DNA of 15,363 nt, from NCBI GenBank assembly GCA_937958735.1, contig CALGNG010000299.1:1-15363 (forward strand), read 5' to 3'. The notes below the pieces were generated by a model. The model made no database searches. It worked only from the letters and a program-made list of their open reading frames with translations, and was not told where the DNA came from. Both the position numbers and the translations under genes were made by a program. This DNA comes from an uncultured Aquimarina sp. (GTDB lineage: Bacteria; Bacteroidota; Bacteroidia; Flavobacteriales; Flavobacteriaceae). Shown here piece by piece: positions 1 to 6,642 of the stretch (positions are counted from its first letter, which is position 1; each line of letters begins with the position of its first letter).

Positions 1-113
1 TACTCACGCTTATCCGTGGCGATGCCGATATTTATCATCCTGTCTACTTTGGAAGGGTAGATTATGTGGTCACCTGCTTTTAGCTCATGCACAAAGCGAT
101 AAAGAATACCTGC
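1..113 (-). CDS. Fragment resembling the N-terminal domain of an Mrr-type restriction endonuclease (partial, both ends missing)
   Basis: Reading the minus strand from 113 down to the window edge gives an open frame without a start codon. It contains AGILYRFVHELKAGD followed by HIIYPSKVDRMINIG. From memory, this pattern (LYRFVHE, then GD, then YPSK.DR..HIG) is typical of the N-terminal domain found ahead of the Mrr catalytic domain in many restriction-system proteins. The roughly 50-60 residues that normally come before this block are missing, because the DNA to the right is mfd in another frame. The remainder, including any nuclease domain, would lie beyond base 1. Bases 1-80 are about 45% GC by hand count, against about 35% for the neighbouring genes, which fits a different origin. 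The family call rests on about 35 residues and is tentative. It could be a relic gene, a recombination product or an assembly chimera. Confidence 0.45.
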
Positions 114-2425
114 CCACCCCGTTGTACTTCGTAGGCTACAGCATCCCTAATTATTTCTTCGTTAAAGCGGATAACTTGAGTTTCTATAGGGTATCTATTG
201 GGTGGAGGTGTGGTTATGGTAGATAAATCCCTAGCAGCCATTAAGCTAAATTGTAATGTTCTAGGGATAGGCGTTGCAGTAAGGGTTAATGTATCTACAT
301 TAGCTTTTATAGTTTTTAGTTTGTCTTTTACGGCCACACCAAATTTTTGTTCTTCATCTATAATTAATAAACCAAGATCTTTAAAATTTACGGCTTTGTT
401 TACAATTTGGTGAGTACCAATAATAATATCTACCTTACCATTAGCTAGCTCTTCTAAGGTTTCTCGTTTTTGCTTTGCTGTTCTAAATCTATTTAGATAA
501 TCTACCGTAACAGGGAAGTCTTTTAGGCGTTCGCTAAAGGTTTTATAGTGCTGAAAAGCTAATATGGTTGTGGGTACCAAAATGGCGACCTGCTTTCCGT
601 TATCTACTGCCTTAAAGGCGGCTCTAATAGCTACTTCTGTTTTACCAAACCCTACATCTCCACAAACCAATCTATCCATAGGTTGTTCGCTTTCCATGTC
701 TGCTTTTACGGCAGCCGTTGCCGTGCTTTGGTCTGGAGTGTCTTCGTATATAAAAGAAGCCTCTAACTCGTGCTGTAAATAACTATCGGGATCGTATCGA
801 AATCCTTTTTCTAGTCGTCGTTTAGCGTACAGTTTAATAAGGTTGTAGGCAATGTGTTTAACTTTTGCTTTGGTTTTTTGCTTAAGTGTTTTCCAAGCTT
901 TAGAGCCTAGTTTATTTACGGTAGGTACTTTGCCGTCCTTACCATTAAATTTGGATATTTTGTGTAATGCATGGATGCTTAGGTATAGAATATCTCGTTC
1001 GCCATAAATAAGTTTAATGGCTTCTTGTTTGCGTCCGTCTACATCTATTTTTTGAAGTCCAGCAAATTTTCCGATTCCATGGTCTATGTGGGTTACATAA
1101 TCGCCAATTTCTAGATTGGTTAACTCTTTTATGGTAATGGCTTGCTTTTTTGCATATCCATTTTTGAGGTTAAATTTATGATAGCGTTCAAAAATTTGAT
1201 GGTCCGTATAACAAACTAATTTTGCGTTAGGGTCTATAAAGCCTTGGTATAAAGAAAGTACAATGGTTTGGTAATGCACTTCGGTCTTCATATCATCAAA
1301 AATGTCATGGAAACGTTTGGCTTGTTGTTCGCTTACACAGCAAATAATATTGGTAAAGCCGTTATTGTAATTGCGATTTAGGTCCTCTATTAGTAATTCG
1401 AATTGTTTGTTAAAAGAAGGTTGTGGTTTTGTGTTAAAGTCTAAAACACTAACTTCTTTTGTGTTTATTTTAGAAAATCTAGTGTCTAGTTGTATGTGTT
1501 GAAAAGCAAATAATTGATCTTTGGTTAGTTGCCCGTTGCAAAATAGACTTTCTGGAGTGCCTCTTTTTACTTCGCTATCTAATTGGTCAAATACCGTTAT
1601 GGCTTTTTTGTATAGGTTATCTATGCGATCGTATAAAAGTTCTAGATGCTGTGTAACAATAATACTTTCCTTGGGTATGGACTGAAAAAATGGAACACGG
1701 CTCTCTTGTTCTGTTTTGTTCTCCAGATTAGGAATTACATTTATTTCTTTAATTTTATTGGTAGATAATTGGCTTTCGATGTCAAAAGTTCTTATGCTAT
1801 CCACTTCATCTCCAAAAAATTCGATGCGATATGGCTCGTTGTTGCTAAAAGAAAATACATCTACAATACCTCCTCTAACAGAAAATTCGCCAGGCTCTGT
1901 AACAAAATCTACACGTTGGAAATGATATTCGAAAAGGACTTCGTTTACAAAATCGATGCTTAAAGTATCTCCAATTTTAATGTTTAGAGTATTTTTTTGT
2001 ATGGATTTTTTAGTGACTACCTTCTCGAATAATGCATCGGGATAAGTAATAATAAATAAGTTGTTTTGGTTGTGGTTTAAGCGGTTTAAGACTTCGGCGC
2101 GTTGTAGGACATTGGAATTGTCAATCTCGTCTATTTGATAAGGTCTCCTGTAGCTGCCAGGGTAAAAAAGAGTGCTTTGTTTTCCTAAAATGTATTCCAG
2201 GTCGTTAAAATAATAAGCGGCTTCTTCTTTGTTGTTACATACTAAAACATATGTTTTAGAGAGTTCTTTAAAGCTATTGGTAAGTGTAAAAGAAAGGGAG
2301 GATCCTACTAAGCCTTTTGCGTGTATATTATTGTTAGATTTAAGACCAAGAACTAAATCTTTGGTTGTTGTTGTCTCTTTAAAAATATTTAAAATACTCG
2401 TACTATCCACTGCTTTTTTTAGCAA
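80..2425 (-). CDS. mfd: Transcription-repair coupling factor Mfd, C-terminal third missing
   Basis: Mfd is the ATP-dependent translocase that pushes stalled RNA polymerase off DNA and recruits UvrA for nucleotide excision repair. The 781-residue frame has the UvrB-like N-terminal region (GLVGSSLSF near residue 40, LFYPGSYRRPY near 90). The RNA polymerase-interacting CarD-like domain starts near residue 438 (YVTHIDHGIGKFAGL). The first translocase lobe has Walker A GDVGFGKT (~589), DEEQ (~690) and TLTATPIPRTL. Translation matches Mfd up to QRGGQVFFI, then ends in an unrelated six-residue tail and a stop. Flavobacterial Mfd is about 1,100 residues, so the second translocase lobe and the C-terminal UvrA-regulating domain are absent. 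The product as written would have no complete motor. The start is taken as TTG at 2423-2425, because no ATG or GTG occurs in frame between it and the upstream stop at 2474-2476. It lies 104 bases after ruvC and probably belongs to the same transcription unit. Confidence 0.93.
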   Translation of the reverse strand: MLKKAVDSTSILNIFKETTTTKDLVLGLKSNNNIHAKGLVGSSLSFTLTNSFKELSKTYVLVCNNKEEAAYYFNDLEYILGKQSTLFYPGSYRRPYQIDEIDNSNVLQRAEVLNRLNHNQNNLFIITYPDALFEKVVTKKSIQKNTLNIKIGDTLSIDFVNEVLFEYHFQRVDFVTEPGEFSVRGGIVDVFSFSNNEPYRIEFFGDEVDSIRTFDIESQLSTNKIKEINVIPNLENKTEQESRVPFFQSIPKESIIVTQHLELLYDRIDNLYKKAITVFDQLDSEVKRGTPESLFCNGQLTKDQLFAFQHIQLDTRFSKINTKEVSVLDFNTKPQPSFNKQFELLIEDLNRNYNNGFTNIICCVSEQQAKRFHDIFDDMKTEVHYQTIVLSLYQGFIDPNAKLVCYTDHQIFERYHKFNLKNGYAKKQAITIKELTNLEIGDYVTHIDHGIGKFAGLQKIDVDGRKQEAIKLIYGERDILYLSIHALHKISKFNGKDGKVPTVNKLGSKAWKTLKQKTKAKVKHIAYNLIKLYAKRRLEKGFRYDPDSYLQHELEASFIYEDTPDQSTATAAVKADMESEQPMDRLVCGDVGFGKTEVAIRAAFKAVDNGKQVAILVPTTILAFQHYKTFSERLKDFPVTVDYLNRFRTAKQKRETLEELANGKVDIIIGTHQIVNKAVNFKDLGLLIIDEEQKFGVAVKDKLKTIKANVDTLTLTATPIPRTLQFSLMAARDLSTITTPPPNRYPIETQVIRFNEEIIRDAVAYEVQRGGQVFFIALCMS
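98..115. other. Junction between mfd and the Mrr-like fragment
   Basis: On the minus strand these 18 bases make sense in two frames. Read as Mfd they give GQVFFI, which family members continue with HNR. Read one frame over they give part of AGILYR, which leads into the Mrr-like fragment. Both genes lose their remaining part exactly here. The breakpoint therefore lies in or beside a short stretch compatible with both genes, as expected for microhomology joining or for two reads or contigs merged on a short overlap. The sequence alone cannot separate these two explanations. Confidence 0.5.
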
Positions 2426-2529
2426 AGATAAGGAAAGAGATGTTCTGTTAAAATGGAATGTGTAATGGAGTCTTTAATTATTTTTTCTTAAAAGTGTTGG
2501 GTATTATGAAGATCTAGTAATTAAATAGG

Positions 2530-3087
2530 TTATTTTTTTACTCGGTGTTCGTTTTGTTTTATATAGGCATCCCATCCTGTATAGCTTTTTTGATTAGAAA
2601 GGGGGTTGGAAGAGTTGTAGAAATGGCAGACCGCAGCGGCTAGGCCATCTGTAGAATCTAGATTTTTGGGGAGACTTTTAAGTTTTAGCATGCTTTGTAG
2701 CATTTTGGCAACTTGTTCTTTACTAGCATTTCCATTACCAGTAACGGCCATTTTTATTTTTTTAGGTAAATATTCTGTAATAGGGATTTCTCTACTTAAC
2801 CCTGCAGCCATAGCTACACCTTGTGCTCTTCCTAGTTTTAACATGGACTGTACATTTTTACCAAAAAAAGGAGCTTCAATTGCTATTTCGTCTGGATTAT
2901 AGGTATCTATTAATTCTATAGTACGTTCGAAAATCTTTTTTAATTTTAGATAATGGTCGGTGTATTTAGATAGTTGTAACTCGTTAAGTTGTACAAATTC
3001 CATTTTTTTGCCAACCACTTTTATAATCCCAAAACCCATAATAGTTGTCCCGGGATCTATGCCTAGTATAATTCGTTCTTTTGTCAA
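2530..3087 (-). CDS. ruvC: Crossover junction endodeoxyribonuclease RuvC
   Basis: RuvC is the dimeric, metal-dependent nuclease that cuts Holliday junctions after RuvAB branch migration, completing recombinational repair in the cytoplasm. All four acidic active-site positions of the RNase H-like fold are visible: D11 in GIDPGT, E71 in IAIEAPFFGKN, and D144 and D147 in LDSTDGLA. The conserved KLGRAQGVAMAA segment and the TGNGNASKEQV segment are also intact. The length, 185 residues, is normal for the family. The ATG at 3085-3087 gives the usual short lead-in to GIDPGT. It follows the lipoprotein gene by two bases and precedes mfd on the same strand, so two DNA-repair genes probably share a transcript. 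I see no hairpin terminator between ruvC and mfd. Confidence 0.96.
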   Translation of the reverse strand: MTKERIILGIDPGTTIMGFGIIKVVGKKMEFVQLNELQLSKYTDHYLKLKKIFERTIELIDTYNPDEIAIEAPFFGKNVQSMLKLGRAQGVAMAAGLSREIPITEYLPKKIKMAVTGNGNASKEQVAKMLQSMLKLKSLPKNLDSTDGLAAAVCHFYNSSNPLSNQKSYTGWDAYIKQNEHRVKK

Positions 3088-3089
3088 TG

Positions 3090-3545
3090 TTAGTATGGTT
3101 TAAAGATAAGAGGGATTTTATAGCTGCTATTTACGGTTAGTCCATTTATAGATGCGGGTTTAATTGGAGATAGTGTTTTAAATTTATTTTGTACTATTTT
3201 TATTATTGTAGAGTCGGTAACTTTTGTAATCGAAGATAGTTTTAAAAGGCCGCTTTTGTCCACTGTTGTTGTAATCCAAATGGTGTCATTTTTTAAGATT
3301 TCTTTTTGGTTTATTATAATTTTTAAGGTGTCTCTTAGTTCTGTAATTAATTGTTCTTGAAAACATTTTTTTCCTGTAGAAGATCCGCAAGGATAAATTT
3401 CTGGATACAATTCCAATCCATTTGCTTTTATTTCTTCTATCCGTTGTTTAAATAGGGTTTCTTTGTTGGTTTTGGAAAAATCAAAATAATTACAACTCGT
3501 TAAGAGTAGCAATAATATAAGTAGTGATTTTCTGGATTTTTTCAT
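3090..3545 (-). CDS. Lipoprotein with a TonB C-terminal-like domain
   Basis: This 151-residue protein begins with a charged N-terminus, a run of leucines and the lipobox LLTSC, so C18 would be lipidated and the mature protein anchored in a periplasm-facing or outer membrane. Residues about 88-148 follow the pattern of the TonB C-terminal fold: a strand ending in TVDKSG, a helix-like segment, then KPASINGLTV and a last strand YKIPLIFK. Small proteins with this domain are common in Bacteroidota, and most have no assigned role. Two other cysteines, C53 and C61, bracket a glycine/serine-rich turn and could form a disulfide. The gene ends two bases before ruvC starts, so it is probably the first gene of a lipoprotein-ruvC-mfd unit. 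I know of no functional link to Holliday-junction resolution. The lipoprotein call is firm, the domain call moderate, and the role unknown. Confidence 0.8.
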   Translation of the reverse strand: MKKSRKSLLILLLLLTSCNYFDFSKTNKETLFKQRIEEIKANGLELYPEIYPCGSSTGKKCFQEQLITELRDTLKIIINQKEILKNDTIWITTTVDKSGLLKLSSITKVTDSTIIKIVQNKFKTLSPIKPASINGLTVNSSYKIPLIFKPY

Positions 3546-3577
3546 TGAAAAAAATAGATTGTTGCAATTTAAGCTTT

Positions 3578-3607
3578 TTGGAGGTATTTTTAGTTTGATT
3601 ACCTTTA
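3578..3607 (+). promoter_or_regulatory. Candidate Bacteroidota promoter for the DUF456 gene
   Basis: In the 78-base region between the divergent lipoprotein and DUF456 genes, TTG (3578-3580) is followed after 19 bases by TACCTTTA (3600-3607). This matches the Bacteroidota -33/-7 pattern TTG / TAnnTTTG at all but the last base. Transcription would begin about 10 bases before the ATG, giving a very short leader. This is a consensus match only. Confidence 0.35.
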
Positions 3608-3623
3608 TCCAAAATCAAAATAG

Positions 3624-4124
3624 ATGTTAGATATATTTTTTGTGGTACTGGGACTATTTTGTGTCTTTGTTGGGGTTTTAGGTAGTTTTTTACCCGTATT
3701 GCCAGGTCTTCCAATAAGTTGGGTGGGATTGTTACTATTGCATTTAACTAGTGTGATACCTATGAATTATACTTATTTAGGTGTTTGGTTAGCGGTAGCA
3801 ATAATTGTTTTAATATTGGATTATATAATACCTGCCATTGGAACAAAAAGGTATGGTGGTAGTAAATATGGGGTCTGGGGTACTACTGTAGGTTTAATTA
3901 TAGGAATGTTTTTTCCTCCTTTTGGATTTATATTTGGTCCATTTTTAGGAGCTTATGTTGGAGAAATGATTAATAAAAAAGATTCTAAGGTAGCTTCTAG
4001 GGCTGCATGGGGCTCTTTTGTTGGTTTTTTGACATCAACATTTATGAAGTTTATATTTGGAATCGTTTATATAGGTTTGTTTTTTGTGAAACTTATAGAA
4101 TATTGGGATGGTTTTGTGGACTAA
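3624..4124 (+). CDS. DUF456 family integral membrane protein
   Basis: The 166-residue protein is almost wholly hydrophobic. It starts with a membrane segment, then GSFLPVLPGLPISWVG, a second and third segment, a small polar loop (GTKRYGGSKYGVWG) and a glycine-rich stretch with PPFGFIFGPFLGAYVGE. It ends with another hydrophobic hairpin. The PGLP motif, the GSKYG.WG loop and the glycine-rich pair are hallmarks of DUF456, a small inner-membrane family of unknown function that resembles glycine-zipper proteins. The length is normal for the family. It is transcribed alone, divergent from the lipoprotein gene, and its stop codon lies one base from the stop codon of clpS on the opposite strand. Confidence 0.88.
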   Translation: MLDIFFVVLGLFCVFVGVLGSFLPVLPGLPISWVGLLLLHLTSVIPMNYTYLGVWLAVAIIVLILDYIIPAIGTKRYGGSKYGVWGTTVGLIIGMFFPPFGFIFGPFLGAYVGEMINKKDSKVASRAAWGSFVGFLTSTFMKFIFGIVYIGLFFVKLIEYWDGFVD

Positions 4125-4125
4125 T

Positions 4126-4407
4126 TTATTGTATTTCTGCACTTAGGCCAGCATTTAATAGTGCAGAGCATTTAGGTTTTAATTCTTTATAAGAACCTGT
4201 TTTAACAGTGCATTTTCCTTTGTAGTGTACCAGTAAGGCACATTGTTCTGCTTGGATGGCATCGTGTTGGCATACATTAATTAAAGTGTCTATAACATGA
4301 TCAAAAGTATTCACATCATCATTAAATAAGATGATTTGATTACTATTGTCTGATTTAGTGTCAATTACTTCTTTTTCTAAAACTTCTGGTGTAGAATCAA
4401 ATTTCAT
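4126..4407 (-). CDS. clpS: ATP-dependent Clp protease adaptor ClpS
   Basis: ClpS binds proteins with destabilising N-terminal residues and delivers them to the Clp ATPase-ClpP protease in the cytoplasm. The 93-residue protein has a flexible, acidic N-terminal tail of about 24 residues, then the core with NDDVNTFDHVIDTL and ALLVHYKGKC. The residues that hold the N-degron amino group in E. coli ClpS (N34, D35, H66) align with N29, D30 and H61 here, so binding should be intact. It follows prmA by 24 bases on the same strand and probably ends the murF-prmA-clpS unit. The gene converges on the DUF456 gene with a one-base gap and no obvious hairpin between them. Confidence 0.93.
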   Translation of the reverse strand: MKFDSTPEVLEKEVIDTKSDNSNQIILFNDDVNTFDHVIDTLINVCQHDAIQAEQCALLVHYKGKCTVKTGSYKELKPKCSALLNAGLSAEIQ

Positions 4408-4431
4408 GATAAAAAATATGTTGAATCGCTA

Positions 4432-5271
4432 TTAATTTACTTTTTTAAACTTAGCCGCTATCCAATTTTTGCGAATTAAGTTACTTTCAAAAACTAAGCC
4501 GAACTCGTTACATTTGGATTTTATTAAATCTAAATCTTCGGAATAAAATCCACTGAGGAGTAATTTTCCGTTTAAATTTAAGCAATTTGTATAAGTTGGG
4601 ATATCATTTAGTAAAATATTACGATTTATATTAGCTATTATTAAGTCGTATTTGTTATTAGTTAAAAGTTTTGCGTCTCCTTCGGAAACGCTTATTTGTG
4701 TGCAATTATTGCGTTCTATATTTTCTTTTGTGTTTAGATAGCACCAATTATCTATATCAATAGCATCTATGGGTGTAGCGCCTTTTTTAGCAGCAAGTAT
4801 GGCTAACACACCTGTACCGCAGCCCATGTCTAATGTTTTTTTGTTTTCAATATCTAGAGCAAGTAGGTGCTGAATCATCATGTGTGTCGTTTCATGGTGT
4901 CCAGTTCCAAAAGACATTTTAGGCTCTATTATAATATCGTAGTCTAGGTTTTCTTTTTCATGAAAAGGAGCTCTTACATGGCAAATATTGTCTACTACAA
5001 TAGGTTCAAAGTTTTTTTCCCACTCTGTATTCCAGTTTACTTGTTCTATTTCTTTACTAGTGTAGCTAATCTCAAATTCTTCAGAGTTTAAGATATAAAT
5101 ATCTTTTAGTATTTCTTCGAACCATTCTGTTTTTTGAATAAATGCTTCTAAGCCTGTTTCTGTTTCGACAAAACTTTCGAAACCAACATTACCTAATTCG
5201 GCTAATAGTATTTCTGTAGCGGGTTGTGGTGGTTTTATAGTAAAATAATAGCCAATATAGATAGGTGTCAT
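4432..5271 (-). CDS. prmA: Ribosomal protein L11 methyltransferase PrmA
   Basis: PrmA transfers methyl groups from S-adenosylmethionine to lysines and the N-terminus of ribosomal protein L11 in the cytoplasm. The 279-residue protein has the substrate-recognition domain over about the first 90 residues. The family signature MSFGTGHHETT follows (~119-129), then the SAM-binding loop LDMGCGTG (147-154) and the catalytic-face segment ANINRNILL (from ~213), where PrmA proteins usually have NIN.N.L. The length is normal for the shorter Bacteroidota form. It begins 12 bases after murF ends, so translation and transcription are probably coupled. Loss of PrmA is mild in E. coli, and nothing here suggests a special role. 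Confidence 0.94.
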   Translation of the reverse strand: MTPIYIGYYFTIKPPQPATEILLAELGNVGFESFVETETGLEAFIQKTEWFEEILKDIYILNSEEFEISYTSKEIEQVNWNTEWEKNFEPIVVDNICHVRAPFHEKENLDYDIIIEPKMSFGTGHHETTHMMIQHLLALDIENKKTLDMGCGTGVLAILAAKKGATPIDAIDIDNWCYLNTKENIERNNCTQISVSEGDAKLLTNNKYDLIIANINRNILLNDIPTYTNCLNLNGKLLLSGFYSEDLDLIKSKCNEFGLVFESNLIRKNWIAAKFKKVN

Positions 5272-5283
5272 AGCTTTTGTAAT

Positions 5284-6570
5284 TTATTCAAAAATTGGAA
5301 GTACTTCTTCTAGTTTCATGCCTCTAGAGCCCTTAATAAGTATTAAGCTGTTCTCTAAGGAGTCGTCTTTAAGTTGTAAAAGTAGTGATTTCGTGTCTTT
5401 AAATAATAGGATTTTTTCAGAATCAATTATGCATTGAGAGAAGTGTTCTCCAACTAAGTAGGATTTATCGATTGTTTTGTCGTTAGTAAGTTCTGCAATG
5501 GTTTGGTGTTCTTTTTTGGAAAAATTACCAAGTTCAAACATGTCTCCGAGTATGGTAATTTTACTTTTTTGTTCTATGTTGGTCTGTTTAAAATTTTCTA
5601 ATGCTGCTTTCATGCTGCTTGGATTGGCATTGTAGGCATCTAAAATTATAGAGTTCGATTTTTTCTGTAATAATTCTGATCGGTTATTTTTGGGAATATA
5701 GTTTTCTATGGCATTTTTTATGGTAATAGAGTCTATTTTAAAATGCTTACCAATACATATACTTGCTGCAATATTGGTATAGTTGTAGTTCCCTATTAGT
5801 TGGGAGTTTACTGTAGTGTTATCAAAATCTACAGATACAAAAGTGGAGGTGCTTTTAGGGTTTATCTGTATACTATTAGGTTTGTTTTTTGAGAAATTAA
5901 TAGTATTTATACCTTCGCTTTTTTGATATAATTTTTTATCGTCGATGTTGGAAAATACAGTTTGTTTATTTTGTTTTAAATAAGCATAAAGCTCTGTTTT
6001 TCCTAATAGGATATTTTCTTCGCTTCCAAAGCCTTCAAGATGCGCTTTGCCTATGTTGGTAATATATCCATAGTTTGGTAAAGCAATATGGGTAAGTGTT
6101 TCTATTTCTTTTAAATGGTTCGCGCCCATTTCTACCACGCCAATTTCTGTATTCTGGTCCATGTTTAAAAGGGTTAGAGGTACTCCTATATGGTTGTTTA
6201 GGTTGCCTTTTGTTGCTACACAATTGTATTTTGTGCTTAGAACGGTATAAATTAATTCTTTTGTAGTGGTTTTTCCATTACTACCTGTTAGGGCTATTAT
6301 TGGAATATTTAAGTGTCTACGGTGGAATTTTGCTAGGTCTTGTAATGTTTTTAAAACATCGTTTACTACTATGCAATTGGGGTGTTCTGTAAATAATTCA
6401 TCTACAATTGCATAAGAAGCTCCTTTTTCTATGGCTTCTGTAGCATATTGATTTCCGTTAAAGTTTTCTCCTTTCAATGCAAAAAAAAGTGAATTTTTTT
6501 GAATATTTCGGGTGTCTGTAGAAATTTTATTACTTTTTAAAAATAGCTTGTGTAGTGTTGTAATGTCCAT
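5284..6570 (-). CDS. murF: UDP-N-acetylmuramoyl-tripeptide--D-alanyl-D-alanine ligase MurF
   Basis: MurF joins D-Ala-D-Ala to UDP-MurNAc-tripeptide using ATP, the last cytoplasmic step in making the peptidoglycan stem peptide. The 428-residue protein shows the three Mur-ligase parts in order. The N-terminal UDP-substrate domain has STDTRNIQKNSLFFALKG near residue 17. The central ATPase has the P-loop ALTGSNGKTTTKE (GKTT at 99-102) and VVEMGANHLKEIETL. The C-terminal domain has LDAYNANPSSMKAAL near residue 305 and ends with KGSRGMKLEEV. The length is as expected. The ATG at 6568-6570 gives a normal N-terminus. It lies 72 bases downstream of gldJ with a hairpin between them, so it may be partly uncoupled from gldJ. 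It leads the murF-prmA-clpS group. Confidence 0.96.
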   Translation of the reverse strand: MDITTLHKLFLKSNKISTDTRNIQKNSLFFALKGENFNGNQYATEAIEKGASYAIVDELFTEHPNCIVVNDVLKTLQDLAKFHRRHLNIPIIALTGSNGKTTTKELIYTVLSTKYNCVATKGNLNNHIGVPLTLLNMDQNTEIGVVEMGANHLKEIETLTHIALPNYGYITNIGKAHLEGFGSEENILLGKTELYAYLKQNKQTVFSNIDDKKLYQKSEGINTINFSKNKPNSIQINPKSTSTFVSVDFDNTTVNSQLIGNYNYTNIAASICIGKHFKIDSITIKNAIENYIPKNNRSELLQKKSNSIILDAYNANPSSMKAALENFKQTNIEQKSKITILGDMFELGNFSKKEHQTIAELTNDKTIDKSYLVGEHFSQCIIDSEKILLFKDTKSLLLQLKDDSLENSLILIKGSRGMKLEEVLPIFE

Positions 6571-6586
6571 TTTTATTAGATGTGAA

Positions 6587-6614
6587 AAGACCTCGGTTAA
6601 TTAGCCGAGGTCTT
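6587..6614 (-). terminator. Perfect hairpin between gldJ and murF
   Basis: A 10-bp perfect inverted repeat (AAGACCTCGG and its complement) surrounds an 8-base loop. It lies 28 bases beyond the gldJ stop and 16 bases ahead of the murF ATG. Read on the minus strand the stem is followed by only TT after the repeat, so the U-tract is weak. It could be the gldJ terminator with read-through, or a leader hairpin that tunes murF. Confidence 0.6.
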
Positions 6615-6642
6615 AAAAATAAATATTTTAATAAGGTTTATG

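Noticed and set aside
198..782. Plus-strand open frames opposite mfd
   Set aside because: They are the antisense of highly conserved Mfd translocase motifs. Their hydrophobic, low-information translations look like by-products of the coding strand.
3490..3714. A 74-codon minus-strand frame spanning the lipoprotein/DUF456 gap
   Set aside because: It overlaps the starts of two well-supported genes and shows no recognisable domain or signal.
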